From Thermoproteota archaeon (GTDB lineage: Archaea; Thermoproteota; Bathyarchaeia; Bathyarchaeales; Bathycorpusculaceae): 37,945 nucleotides of DNA. Positions 26,210-33,712 of the stretch are shown in pieces. Position 1 is the stretch's first letter, and every line of letters starts with the position of its first letter. The stretch lies in the NCBI GenBank assembly GCA_012513715.1, contig JAAZBP010000084.1:1-37945 (forward strand), given 5' to 3'. The position numbers and the translations under genes were made by a program. The notes beneath the pieces were generated by a model. The model did no database searches and was not told the DNA's origin. It saw only the letters and a list, made by a program, of their open reading frames with translations.

Positions 26210-26620
26210 ATGGATGATAAAGACAAACAAATCATCAAAATACTAAAAGAAGACTCCAGGGCAGGATACAACAACATCGGCTCAGAAATAGGTTTATCTG
26301 AAGGAGCCGTACGCAAAAGAATTAAAACATTGATTGATGAAGGCACAATAAAGAAATTTACTGTTAAATTAGGCGTTGCTGAGGGCGCCCAAGCTATTAC
26401 TTTACTCACCACAAACCCCGCATATCCAACACTAGAAGTATCTAAAAAAATCCGGGACATCCCCCATGTTGAAACAATCTATGAGGTAACAGGGGAATAT
26501 GACATAGTTGCAGTAATCACTGGTATGAATGTTGTAGAAGTTAATGAGTGTATAGAGAAAATTCGCAGAGTAGAGGGAATAATGAAAACCAACACTATGA
26601 TAGTTCTACACAATTGGTGA
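26210..26620 (+). CDS. Lrp/AsnC-family transcriptional regulator (LysM-like position)
   Basis: 136 residues. The N-terminal winged HTH is plain (DDKDKQIIKILKEDSRAG, IGSEIGLSEGAVRKRIKTLIDEGTIKKF). The C-terminal RAM/ligand domain follows (PHVETIYEVTGEYDIVAVITG). Family members bind amino acids and DNA as dimers or octamers. In Sulfolobus the Lrp protein LysM sits by the LysW genes and controls them with lysine. The same placement, divergent from lysW, argues for a similar job here, perhaps sensing lysine or arginine. The ATG follows GGCGAGAAGA. The 3' end overlaps the convergent DUF523 gene by 15 bases. Confidence 0.93.
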   Translation: MDDKDKQIIKILKEDSRAGYNNIGSEIGLSEGAVRKRIKTLIDEGTIKKFTVKLGVAEGAQAITLLTTNPAYPTLEVSKKIRDIPHVETIYEVTGEYDIVAVITGMNVVEVNECIEKIRRVEGIMKTNTMIVLHNW

Positions 26621-27073
26621 ACTCTTTTTTTGAGTAGATTTTTTACTTATCACTTTTATGCCGTTTTTCTTAAGTAATGCTGTGGTTACACCATTCCCTT
26701 GAATTAGTCTATTTGAAAAAGTACCGTCAAAAATTAAGTTAGAACCGCATGAAGGACTCTTTTCAGCAAAAAATGCTTCTTTGGCACCAATTGCCTGAGC
26801 AATCCTTAATGTTTCATATGCACCCTTCAAAAAATTGTTTGTAACATCTACCCCAGCTGAATTAACCACTTTAGCCTTTCCTTCGATAACATCTAAACCA
26901 TCTCCCGCTACAATTTCAGATGGAGATCGTGGAACAGATAAACCTCCTAAAACTTCTGGGCAAACAGGAAATAAATCGCCTTTCACAAAGTCAGCCATCA
27001 AAGCGGAATTTAAAGAGTGGTTACCTTCAAAATTGCATTTGACACCCAATAGGCAGGCGCTTACAATCTTCAT
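26606..27073 (-). CDS. DUF523 family protein (TudS-like thiouracil desulfidase family)
   Basis: 155 residues with the family pattern VSACLLGVKCNFEGNH at the start, PVCPEVLGGLSVPRSPSEI and FFAEKSPSCGS. Cysteines 7, 13, 38 and 109 are the likely cluster ligands. DUF523 members studied in bacteria (TudS) hold an Fe-S cluster and remove sulfur from 2-thiouracil, suggesting a role in thionucleobase salvage or tRNA-thiouridine turnover. Whether the archaeal protein does the same is inference. It is downstream of rpiA but separated by 81 bases, and it is convergent with the Lrp gene. Confidence 0.88.
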   Translation of the reverse strand: MKIVSACLLGVKCNFEGNHSLNSALMADFVKGDLFPVCPEVLGGLSVPRSPSEIVAGDGLDVIEGKAKVVNSAGVDVTNNFLKGAYETLRIAQAIGAKEAFFAEKSPSCGSNLIFDGTFSNRLIQGNGVTTALLKKNGIKVISKKSTQKKSSPIV

Positions 27074-27154
27074 ATATTTAGATGAGAAAAAGGTAACTTA
27101 AGAATGTTACAGCCTACAGCATTAAAATACATTTAGAGTTAAAAGAGAAGTGGT

Positions 27155-27868
27155 TTATTTTCTTGATTTTTCTATTTTTTCTAAACCACAGCTTGTTCCA
27201 ACATAGGCAATGTCAGTTAAACCTACAAAAAGACCTACTTCAACTACGCCTGGAATCATCTTTATAGTTAATTGCAGTTTGACAGGATCTTTTATTTCCC
27301 CAAAAACTACATCCAAAACTATGTTGCCGTTATCTGTAATAACTGGACCCAGCTTACGGATACCTTCACGTACAACAGTTTTTCCACCCAATCTAAATAA
27401 CTGATGGTTAACAGGAGAAAGCGCAAAAGGTAAAACCTCAATTGGGACAAACTGGTTATTGAGACCGAGAAAATCAACTTTTTTCTTTTCATCACCAATT
27501 ATAATATTTTGTTTAGATGATGAAGCAACAATTTTTTCTCTAGCTAAAGCTGCCCCGCCACCTTTAATTAGAAACAGTTCAGGAGTCAACTGGTCAGCAC
27601 CGTCAATGGTTACATCAATTACGGGGTGTTCATCTAGAGTTGTTACAGGTATACCGCATTCAACTGCTAAAAGAAAAGCTTGATAAGAAGTTGGAACACC
27701 CATAATTTTAAGACCTTCATTTTTGATGCGTTCACCAAGAGCAGTAATAGCTAAAGCGGCAGTGCTTCCGCTCCCTAAACCAACAATAAATCCGTCTTTA
27801 ACATGTTTAACAGCTTCAGAAGCTGCTTTTTGTTTTTGTTCAAAAACAACGTCGTGGTTAACTTTCAA
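27155..27868 (-). CDS. rpiA: Ribose-5-phosphate isomerase A
   Basis: Interconverts ribose 5-phosphate and ribulose 5-phosphate. The diagnostic segments are all present: VGLGSGSTAALAI (about 29-41), TIDGADQLTPELFLIKGGGAALAREKIVA (about 86-114, with catalytic Asp/Lys region) and the C-terminal GVVEVGLFVGL. 237 residues is usual. It starts with TTG at 27868 inside the last codons of the upstream membrane-protein gene (11-base overlap), so it is translationally coupled. No upstream in-frame ATG is available. Confidence 0.96.
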   Translation of the reverse strand: MKVNHDVVFEQKQKAASEAVKHVKDGFIVGLGSGSTAALAITALGERIKNEGLKIMGVPTSYQAFLLAVECGIPVTTLDEHPVIDVTIDGADQLTPELFLIKGGGAALAREKIVASSSKQNIIIGDEKKKVDFLGLNNQFVPIEVLPFALSPVNHQLFRLGGKTVVREGIRKLGPVITDNGNIVLDVVFGEIKDPVKLQLTIKMIPGVVEVGLFVGLTDIAYVGTSCGLEKIEKSRK

Positions 27869-28610
27869 TTTCCATCTGTCCTAATCTGTCAAGTACTTTT
27901 TCAACTTCACTTCGAATTGACTCTATTCGCCGTTCAGCTTCTGTTTTAGCGCTAGGTTTTTCTTGAGGTAACTTACGCTTTTTAGCTGGTTTCTTTGAGG
28001 TAGATTTTGTTTCTGTTGTTTTCTCTTCTGTTTCTTCTTCCTCTTCTTCATCTTCGATTTCAGATGGTGCCTGAGGAAGTTTGATTGGAATTTCTTTAAT
28101 AGGTTTAACATCAATCCGTGTTCTAAGTTCTTCAACTTTACTAGTTAATTCACCAAAGCGTTCACTGAAAAGAGCCATCAAGTCCTCTTGCATACTTTCT
28201 AGTTCATGCAATGCAATTATGCTTTCGTCTTTAGCAATTGATTCCTTTATTGTGTTCATACGAACTTTGTAGGTTCCAGCAAGACGTTCCCGTTCGTTCT
28301 CAGAGATTTTACCTTCTGCGTGAGCTTCATATAGTCGCCTAAGAGCATCACCAAGGATTTCTCGTTCTAATTCTAGAATTCTAAGTTCATCCTTTGCAGT
28401 TGAAGCCATTGTTGTCTGAACTGTTTTTGAGACCTTAAAGGGTAAACTGCTGCCATATTCTAGGTCAACGATTGGTTCACGAGGATTATCTTTGGGTGAA
28501 GAAGGCTTTTTTTGGCCATATTTTCGCATAATAAAAATTACTGTGCCGCAAGCGATGATAACCACTAACACGATTATTATAACGGTTATTGGGTCATCGT
28601 ACCAAGCCAA
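27858..28610 (-). CDS. Membrane-anchored coiled-coil protein, function unknown
   Basis: 250 residues starting with TTG (28610), supported by GAGGATGAC upstream and a stop just before in frame. One N-terminal transmembrane helix (about 8-28, ITVIIIVLVVIIACGTVIFIM) is followed by a cytosolic charged region. That region holds helices about 90-175 (LRILELEREILGDALRRLYEAHAEGKISENERERL) resembling short SHOCT-like/coiled-coil segments, then a Glu run and Lys/Pro-rich linker (about 195-225), and a final helix. No enzyme motif is present. It overlaps rpiA, and the link to sugar metabolism is not obvious. Such proteins are often scaffolds at the membrane; that is a guess. Confidence 0.82.
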   Translation of the reverse strand: MAWYDDPITVIIIVLVVIIACGTVIFIMRKYGQKKPSSPKDNPREPIVDLEYGSSLPFKVSKTVQTTMASTAKDELRILELEREILGDALRRLYEAHAEGKISENERERLAGTYKVRMNTIKESIAKDESIIALHELESMQEDLMALFSERFGELTSKVEELRTRIDVKPIKEIPIKLPQAPSEIEDEEEEEETEEKTTETKSTSKKPAKKRKLPQEKPSAKTEAERRIESIRSEVEKVLDRLGQMEIES

Positions 28611-28851
28611 TACATGTCATCCTCGGTATTTGAATGTGCAGCATACATATATTAATTAAGTTATTTGCTATTTTTGGTTGTTCGAGTTTAAATAAATATT
28701 CCAAGCTTATTCAGTTTTTTGCATTATACACTATATCGTTTTAAACTATTAAGGAAACCGTAAAGCCATTGTTCAATTAGGTCTAATTTTTTGGTTTTAT
28801 AAAAAATCAGAAAATAAAAGAACCATTGGGAGTGGAAATTAAAAAAGGCTA

Positions 28852-28861
28852 CATTTAAATC
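28852..28861 (+). promoter_or_regulatory. Candidate promoter of the cysteine-tail/radical SAM cluster
   Basis: TATA-like CATTTAAATC lies 22-31 bases before the ATG at 28883, predicting an almost leaderless transcript for the whole plus-strand cluster. Confidence 0.5.
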
Positions 28862-28882
28862 TGAAATCACTACCCCTTAGTT

Positions 28883-29236
28883 ATGAGATTAATAGCGGTA
28901 ATTGGCGGAGTAATTGCTGCAGTATTGTTCTTTTTTGCAGTAATATTTGCATTAGCTTCATCTGTGCAAGCAACTACATCGCGACTTGCCATAAGCATTA
29001 TCCTATTTGCAGTTGGTTTAGCAATAATTGCTGGAATATACTATGTTACACGTAAACCCAAAACTGTTATCCAGCGCCTTGAGCTTTCTGGAGAAATGAA
29101 AGCTGCTCAAATTCGATGCCCCAACTGTTCAGGTGTAGCTGATGTGAACCAAATAAAAATAGTTTCAGGGGTACCATACATTAAATGTGCTTATTGTGGA
29201 AACATGTTTGAGGTTGTTGAGGAACCGAAATGGTAA
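28883..29236 (+). CDS. Two-helix membrane protein with C-terminal zinc ribbon
   Basis: 117 residues. Two hydrophobic helices (about 4-29 and 36-56) form a hairpin, so both ends face the same side. The tail (IRCPNCSGVADVNQIKIV, then IKCAYCGNMFEVVEEP) is a CxxC/CxxC zinc ribbon, presumably cytosolic. It is not recognised as a named family. The last codons overlap the ATG of the cysteine-tail protein by seven bases, so the two are co-translated. As the first gene of the radical SAM cluster it could help hold or present the tail or the Fe-S enzyme at the membrane. That is inference from linkage only. Confidence 0.82.
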   Translation: MRLIAVIGGVIAAVLFFFAVIFALASSVQATTSRLAISIILFAVGLAIIAGIYYVTRKPKTVIQRLELSGEMKAAQIRCPNCSGVADVNQIKIVSGVPYIKCAYCGNMFEVVEEPKW

Positions 29237-30849
29237 GAAGAAGACAACTTTTATTTTTGATTATAGTTGGGTTATTTGTTTTTTCTTTAGTTAACTTTTC
29301 GGCGGCTCAAAGTATCGAGTATAGTGTTGATCATCAATGGTGTCAAATCTTTATTAATCAAGATGGAACAATCGACTTGAAATACAATGTTACTTTAACA
29401 GTTACTTCAGGAAAAATCAATGGGTTCTATGTGGGCCAACCGAACAGTGATTTTACACCTGGCATAGCTTTAGATCAGAATAACAATTTGTTAGATGTTT
29501 TTGATGCGAGTAGTGGCAGCGACTACAAAATAGATGTAATCTTGTATGAGCCATTAACAGCTGGTAATTCTTTATGGTTCACAGTTACCACTAACGTAGC
29601 AGGTATGATATTCAATGATACCACAAACCCCGGTAACTTAGGGCTTAGATTCGCGCCACAGTGGATTTCAGATAAGACAATAAATGATGTACGGGTACAG
29701 ATTATTTTGCCAGAAGGTGTATCCTCTGGAGACTACGCAACTGAAAACCTTCCCAACGGCACCTCAACAGTTGAAGGCAGATTGGCTCTTTACTGGGAAA
29801 AAGCGTATCTAGAGCCTAATGAAAGGTTCTTTTTCGGAGTTTCTTTTCCAGCTGAATTCATGCCTGATTATAAACCAAGCGAAGACAGCTTTCAAGGTTT
29901 AGCTGTAGTAATTGCGGGTGTTGTAGCTTTCCTGTTTGCAACTTTCAGTTTCATTTTTGTACTCTCTAGAGTTGGGAAAAACAAGTATGCCTCTCCGAAA
30001 ATTAGTATGGAAACTTTAGGCATTAAACGTGGTTTAACAGCTATAGAAGCAGCATACCTTTTAGATTTAAAGCCGCAGCAAATCATTACCGCAACCCTTT
30101 ACAGTCTATTACATAAGAGGGCAGTTTGGGTAGAAAAACCGAATCCAGCAGTTAAAATCAAATTGTTACCGCCCTACGAAGACAAAATTGGCACAAAAGA
30201 AAATCCCTTAAGATACTATGAAATTGATTTTCTTAACTCGTTAAAAACTGATGGTACATTAAACGAGGAAAAACTGGCCCGCACTATTATGACCCTCCGA
30301 GATACAGTTGAGAAAAAGATAGAAGGTTACAGCAGAAAAGAAACAGTAGAGTACTACCGCAAAATAGTGGATAAAGCATGGAAACAAGTGGAGTTGGCAG
30401 GTACCCCTGAATTAGCATCTAACGCTTATGATGAACAGTTACTTTGGTTGATGCTTGATCCCAATCAGAGACAGCGTACAACAACAGTTTTCCAGGATAA
30501 AGTGTTTCAGCCTAATCCGCTTTGGTACTGGTGGTGGTATGGTTACGGAACTTATCATCCGCATCCCACGTATAAGCCGGATGTTAAAGCACCAACGCAA
30601 TCAAGTAAGCCGCCTGTTATTCCAGGCGCAGAATTCGCTGATAACATAGCAACATCTATTGAAACTACAGCAAATAGTATAGTGGCTAATATTGAGAAAT
30701 TTGCTAATTCTATTGTTCCGCCACCGCCGAAAGTATCACATCAACCAGCTCGGAAAGGGAGCAGTTGTGTTTGTGCGTGTGCAGCATGTGCATGCGCCTG
30801 TGCGTGTGTTTCATGTGCATGTGCATGTGCGGGTGGAGGTGCGCATTAA
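29230..30849 (+). CDS. Membrane protein with a cysteine-alternating C-terminal tail (putative radical SAM substrate)
   Basis: 539 residues. A signal peptide (1-26, ending FSAAQ) leads to an outer beta-rich domain (about 27-215) reminiscent of DUF2207 proteins. One transmembrane helix follows (about 223-246, AVVIAGVVAFLFATFSFIFVL), then a cytosolic domain (250-420, GLTAIEAAYLLDLKPQQIITATL). A Trp/Tyr/His/Pro-rich linker (about 430-460, NPLWYWWWYGYGTYHPHPTY) and a helix plus PPPPK spacer come next. The end is unique: Cys at 513, 515, 517, 520, 522, 524, 526, 529, 531 and 533, each separated mostly by a single Ala, then a Gly-Gly-Gly stretch and the stop. Ten Cys in 21 residues facing the cytosol cannot be an ordinary zinc site. 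The radical SAM gene starts at the very next base, so modification of this tail is the simplest reading. Confidence 0.88.
   Translation: MVRRRQLLFLIIVGLFVFSLVNFSAAQSIEYSVDHQWCQIFINQDGTIDLKYNVTLTVTSGKINGFYVGQPNSDFTPGIALDQNNNLLDVFDASSGSDYKIDVILYEPLTAGNSLWFTVTTNVAGMIFNDTTNPGNLGLRFAPQWISDKTINDVRVQIILPEGVSSGDYATENLPNGTSTVEGRLALYWEKAYLEPNERFFFGVSFPAEFMPDYKPSEDSFQGLAVVIAGVVAFLFATFSFIFVLSRVGKNKYASPKISMETLGIKRGLTAIEAAYLLDLKPQQIITATLYSLLHKRAVWVEKPNPAVKIKLLPPYEDKIGTKENPLRYYEIDFLNSLKTDGTLNEEKLARTIMTLRDTVEKKIEGYSRKETVEYYRKIVDKAWKQVELAGTPELASNAYDEQLLWLMLDPNQRQRTTTVFQDKVFQPNPLWYWWWYGYGTYHPHPTYKPDVKAPTQSSKPPVIPGAEFADNIATSIETTANSIVANIEKFANSIVPPPPKVSHQPARKGSSCVCACAACACACACVSCACACAGGGAH
30766..30828 (+). repeat. 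TGTGCA-type coding repeat encoding the Cys-Ala tail
   Basis: 63 bases built mostly from TGT-GCA/GCG units, nearly continuous alternating purine-pyrimidine. It encodes the ten alternating cysteines. Such tracts are prone to slippage in steps of six bases, which would change the number of Cys-Ala units while keeping the frame. Confidence 0.8.
30835..30841 (+). promoter_or_regulatory. Ribosome binding site of the radical SAM gene inside the tail codons
   Basis: GGAGGTG, an exact match to the archaeal anti-Shine-Dalgarno core, lies eight bases before the ATG at 30850. It is made by the Gly-Gly codons near the end of the cysteine-tail gene, so tail sequence and enzyme translation are physically linked. 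Confidence 0.75.
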
Positions 30850-32184
30850 ATGGATTTTTTGAAGAAGAAAAAGATACCGATGGGACGTTACACATATCGT
30901 GGCGAAGGCGAATTTTCAGGCATGTCCCTGCAGCTTCGAGTTGAACAGGCGGGTCGGGGGGTAATGGTGATAAACGCAAACACTGTACTCCACCTTAACC
31001 AGTCAGCTACAGCTTTTGCATATTACTTTATGCAGGGAATGCCAGAAAAAGAAGTTTTATCGAAAATATCGCAGATGTATAGGGTTAAAGCTGAAAAAGC
31101 CAAAGTAGACTACGAGAAACTCATCTATACAATCAGCACTCTAGCGCAAACTGAAAAAATTGATCCAGTGACATTTCTTGAAATTGAAAAAGAAGAACCA
31201 TTCACCTACAAGTATACAGCACCCTTACGTATGGATATGGCTTTGACGTTCAAATGCCAAAACGACTGTGTACACTGTTATGCAGGCGGATCACATCAGA
31301 CAACAGAACTCACGACAGAACAGTGGAAGCAGGTGATTGAGAAATTAAGCGAAGTTGGAGTGTTTATTTTAACTTTTACAGGCGGAGAACCTACATTACG
31401 AGACGATTTACCTGAACTGTTGGAGTATGCTCAGAATAAGGGGATAGTTACAGGCTTGATTAGTAACGGTCGTAAACTAAAAGATGAAAAATACGTTGAT
31501 ACACTAGAGAAAGCAGGTTTAGACTTTGTACAAATAACATTAGAGTCACATTTGCCGAAAGTACACGATGCCATGACCAACTCAGAGGGAAGCTGGAAAG
31601 ACACTGTTAAAGGAATAAAAAACGTTGTAAAATCAGAGATTTATGTGTCCACTAACACAACTCTAAGCAGACACAACGCTGGCGAATTCCTAAAAACCAT
31701 AGACTACATACAAGAGTTAGGGGTAGACGCGTTTGGCTGCAACAGCCTCATCTATTCAGGTAAAGCGTCAACAGTAAGTGAAGAATTCGCTTTAACAATA
31801 GATGAGTTGAAGTCGCTTCTGCCTAAAGTTAAAGAGAAAGCTCAACTTTTAAGCCTCAAATTCCTGTGGTATACACCTACACAGTATTGTCAATTTAACC
31901 CAGTTCAGTTTGGGTTAGGAGTAAAAAGCTGTACCGCTGCCCTGATCAATGCATGCGTAGGACCTAACGGAGATGTCTATCCCTGTCAAAGCTATTTTGA
32001 AAGCTTAGGAAACATACTTACTGAGCAATGGGAAAAAATTTGGAGCCACCCACTGGCAGAAAAACTTCGAAGCAGAAGCTATGCAGAAGAAAAATGTAAA
32101 GACTGCAGCGACTTACAAGTTTGCGGTGCAGGTTGCCCTCTAGAACTTCAAGATAAAGAACATAAATGCACCTCACCAGGTTAA
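30850..32184 (+). CDS. Radical SAM/SPASM peptide-modifying enzyme with PqqD-like N-terminal domain
   Basis: 444 residues. Residues about 25-95 (VMVINANTVLHLNQSATAFAYYF, then MPEKEVLSKISQMYRV) read as a PqqD/RiPP-recognition-like domain, which binds precursor peptides. The radical SAM core has the 4Fe-4S motif Cys136-x3-Cys140-x2-Cys143 (KCQNDCVHCYAG) and the SAM-binding GGEPTLR (178-184). The C-terminal SPASM domain brings Cys361, 369 and 379 and Cys416-x2-419-x5-425-x3-429, with Cys440, the set for two auxiliary clusters. This architecture is that of sactipeptide, ranthipeptide and similar maturases that link Cys sulfur to backbone carbons. The ATG abuts the stop of the cysteine-tail gene. 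The exact reaction is unknown; heme- or quinone-related SPASM enzymes are the alternative. Confidence 0.93.
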   Translation: MDFLKKKKIPMGRYTYRGEGEFSGMSLQLRVEQAGRGVMVINANTVLHLNQSATAFAYYFMQGMPEKEVLSKISQMYRVKAEKAKVDYEKLIYTISTLAQTEKIDPVTFLEIEKEEPFTYKYTAPLRMDMALTFKCQNDCVHCYAGGSHQTTELTTEQWKQVIEKLSEVGVFILTFTGGEPTLRDDLPELLEYAQNKGIVTGLISNGRKLKDEKYVDTLEKAGLDFVQITLESHLPKVHDAMTNSEGSWKDTVKGIKNVVKSEIYVSTNTTLSRHNAGEFLKTIDYIQELGVDAFGCNSLIYSGKASTVSEEFALTIDELKSLLPKVKEKAQLLSLKFLWYTPTQYCQFNPVQFGLGVKSCTAALINACVGPNGDVYPCQSYFESLGNILTEQWEKIWSHPLAEKLRSRSYAEEKCKDCSDLQVCGAGCPLELQDKEHKCTSPG

Positions 32185-32231
32185 ACTATCTTAAAATTTT
32201 GAACGGGAACTTTTAGTGGGAGTGCTTAGAA

Positions 32232-33464
32232 ATGGTTCAAAGGGATAAACAGAAACTGGTGGTCTTTGACGTTGAAGGAGTACTTATCCCTAGAAACCGT
32301 TTTCTATTTGATCTTGGGAAGAAAGCAGGGTTAATTGTTCTTTTAAAAGTGTTTTTCTACGGCTTTCTCTATGAAGCAGGCATATTAAATTTAGAATCAA
32401 CTTTGAGAAGAATTTTTAAGAATTTAAAAGGAACAAAAATTGATACAATCCTTGAAATTTTCAGCAGAATTCCTTCAAGACCATATCTGCAAAATCTTTG
32501 TCAACAACTAAAAGCTAGAAATTGTAAAGTCGCCCTAATCAGTTCTGGAATACCAACCGTAACTCTAGAAAAACTATCAGTTGCTTTGGGCGCTGACTAT
32601 GTTTACGGAGTCGAAGTGGAAATCATAAATGGAAAATTAACTGGAGAAATTTTAGGTGAAGCAATAAGCAAAAATGGAAAATTCAAGATTCTAAGCGAAA
32701 TCCTGCAGCGTGAAGGATTATCCGATAACGACTGCATAGTTGTTGCTGACGACCGAAATAACAGTTGCATATTCCTGCCGGACATGTTAAAAATCGGATT
32801 TAACCCAGACTTCATAATCAGAGTAAAAGCAGACAGAGTTGTCAACGGTAAACTATCAAATATTTTGCCCATAATAGATGGAAAACGCAAACAATACAGG
32901 CTGGAAACTAATGACTTAGTCAGAGAAACCATCCATGCCTCAGGATTATTCATGCCAATAATCGCAGGAATCGTCGGTTTACAATTTGTTGTTTTAACTA
33001 TTATTTTAATAGCAGCTGCGTACACGATATCAGAATTGGCAAGGTTAGAGAAGATTTCTGTACCAGTTATTTCTCATATAACTCGAAATGCTGCATCCAC
33101 TTCTGAACTATACGGCTTCGCTGCAGCACCGCTATATTTTGCATTCGGAATCACCTCAACACTGATACTTTTCCCTACGACAGCTGGGGCAGCAGCCATA
33201 GCAATGTTCTGTTTAGGAGACAGCACTGCATCACTTTTCGGAGGATCAGTTTCTGATGCTTTACCATTTAACAAGGGAAAAACATGGGAGGGTACACTAT
33301 CAGGATTTTTCTTTGCCTTTTTAGGCGGATGCCTTTTTGTTCCCCCATTAATCGCGTTAGTTGGGGCTGCTGTAGCGATGACTATAGAAGTTTTACCTTC
33401 ACCCATAAATGATAATATAACAGTACCAATCATAACAGGTGCTTTGTTGACGTTATTACTCTAA
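32232..33464 (+). CDS. Fusion of a SerB/ThrH-like HAD phosphatase with a CTP-dependent dolichol/phytol-kinase-like membrane domain
   Basis: 410 residues. The N-terminal half (1-215) is a HAD hydrolase: nucleophile in VVFDVEGVLIPRN (Asp-x-Glu form, as in ThrH), VALISSGIPTVTLEKLS with the motif II Ser, and Lys plus VVADDRNNS as motifs III/IV. The C-terminal half (about 230-410) has six or so membrane helices and the SEC59/VTE5-like pattern FCLGDSTASLFGG, KTWEGTLSGFFFAFLGG, AMTIEVLPSPINDN. Dolichol or phytol kinases use CTP to phosphorylate polyprenols. The fusion puts a phosphatase and a lipid kinase in one chain. It begins 47 bases after the radical SAM stop with GGGAGTG as ribosome site, so it may belong to the same transcript. 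The substrate is unknown. Confidence 0.85.
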   Translation: MVQRDKQKLVVFDVEGVLIPRNRFLFDLGKKAGLIVLLKVFFYGFLYEAGILNLESTLRRIFKNLKGTKIDTILEIFSRIPSRPYLQNLCQQLKARNCKVALISSGIPTVTLEKLSVALGADYVYGVEVEIINGKLTGEILGEAISKNGKFKILSEILQREGLSDNDCIVVADDRNNSCIFLPDMLKIGFNPDFIIRVKADRVVNGKLSNILPIIDGKRKQYRLETNDLVRETIHASGLFMPIIAGIVGLQFVVLTIILIAAAYTISELARLEKISVPVISHITRNAASTSELYGFAAAPLYFAFGITSTLILFPTTAGAAAIAMFCLGDSTASLFGGSVSDALPFNKGKTWEGTLSGFFFAFLGGCLFVPPLIALVGAAVAMTIEVLPSPINDNITVPIITGALLTLLL

Positions 33465-33707
33465 ACTTTTAGTTGTAAGATCCAGTTTCTGTTGGTGACT
33501 TAGTTTTTTTATTTCTCGTTCACGCTTCATCGCTTTACTTCGGGAATCAAAAGCCTCTGTGTAAACTACACTTTCAGGTTTATGGAGTCTAGTGTAACGA
33601 GCGCCAGTCCCATTTTGATGTTGTCTAGTACGTTCCTCAACATCTTTGGTGTATCCAGTGTAAAAACTGCCGTCTAAACATTTCAAGATATAAACGTAGA
33701 AAACCAC
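33456..33707 (-). CDS. GIY-YIG domain protein (UPF0213/YhbQ type)
   Basis: 83 residues, a single GIY-YIG fold: YVYILKCLDGSFYTGYTKD with the two Tyr strands, then EERTRQHQNGTGARYT (Arg of the active site) and FDSRSKAMKREREIKKL (Glu). Stand-alone proteins of this size are common and mostly uncharacterised; nuclease activity is inferred from the fold. The 3' end overlaps the convergent kinase fusion by nine bases and the gene follows the 33713 gene by five bases. Confidence 0.92.
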   Translation of the reverse strand: MVFYVYILKCLDGSFYTGYTKDVEERTRQHQNGTGARYTRLHKPESVVYTEAFDSRSKAMKREREIKKLSHQQKLDLTTKSLE

Positions 33708-33712
33708 TAGAA

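Noticed and set aside
27923-28135. Lys-rich short ORF inside the membrane coiled-coil gene
   Set aside because: Out-of-frame shadow of the acidic and Lys/Pro-rich stretches of the real gene; no ribosome site.
30710-30979. Minus-strand ORF rich in His-Met across the Cys-tail codons
   Set aside because: It is the mirror of the TGTGCA repeat; the plus-strand genes on both sides are strongly coding.
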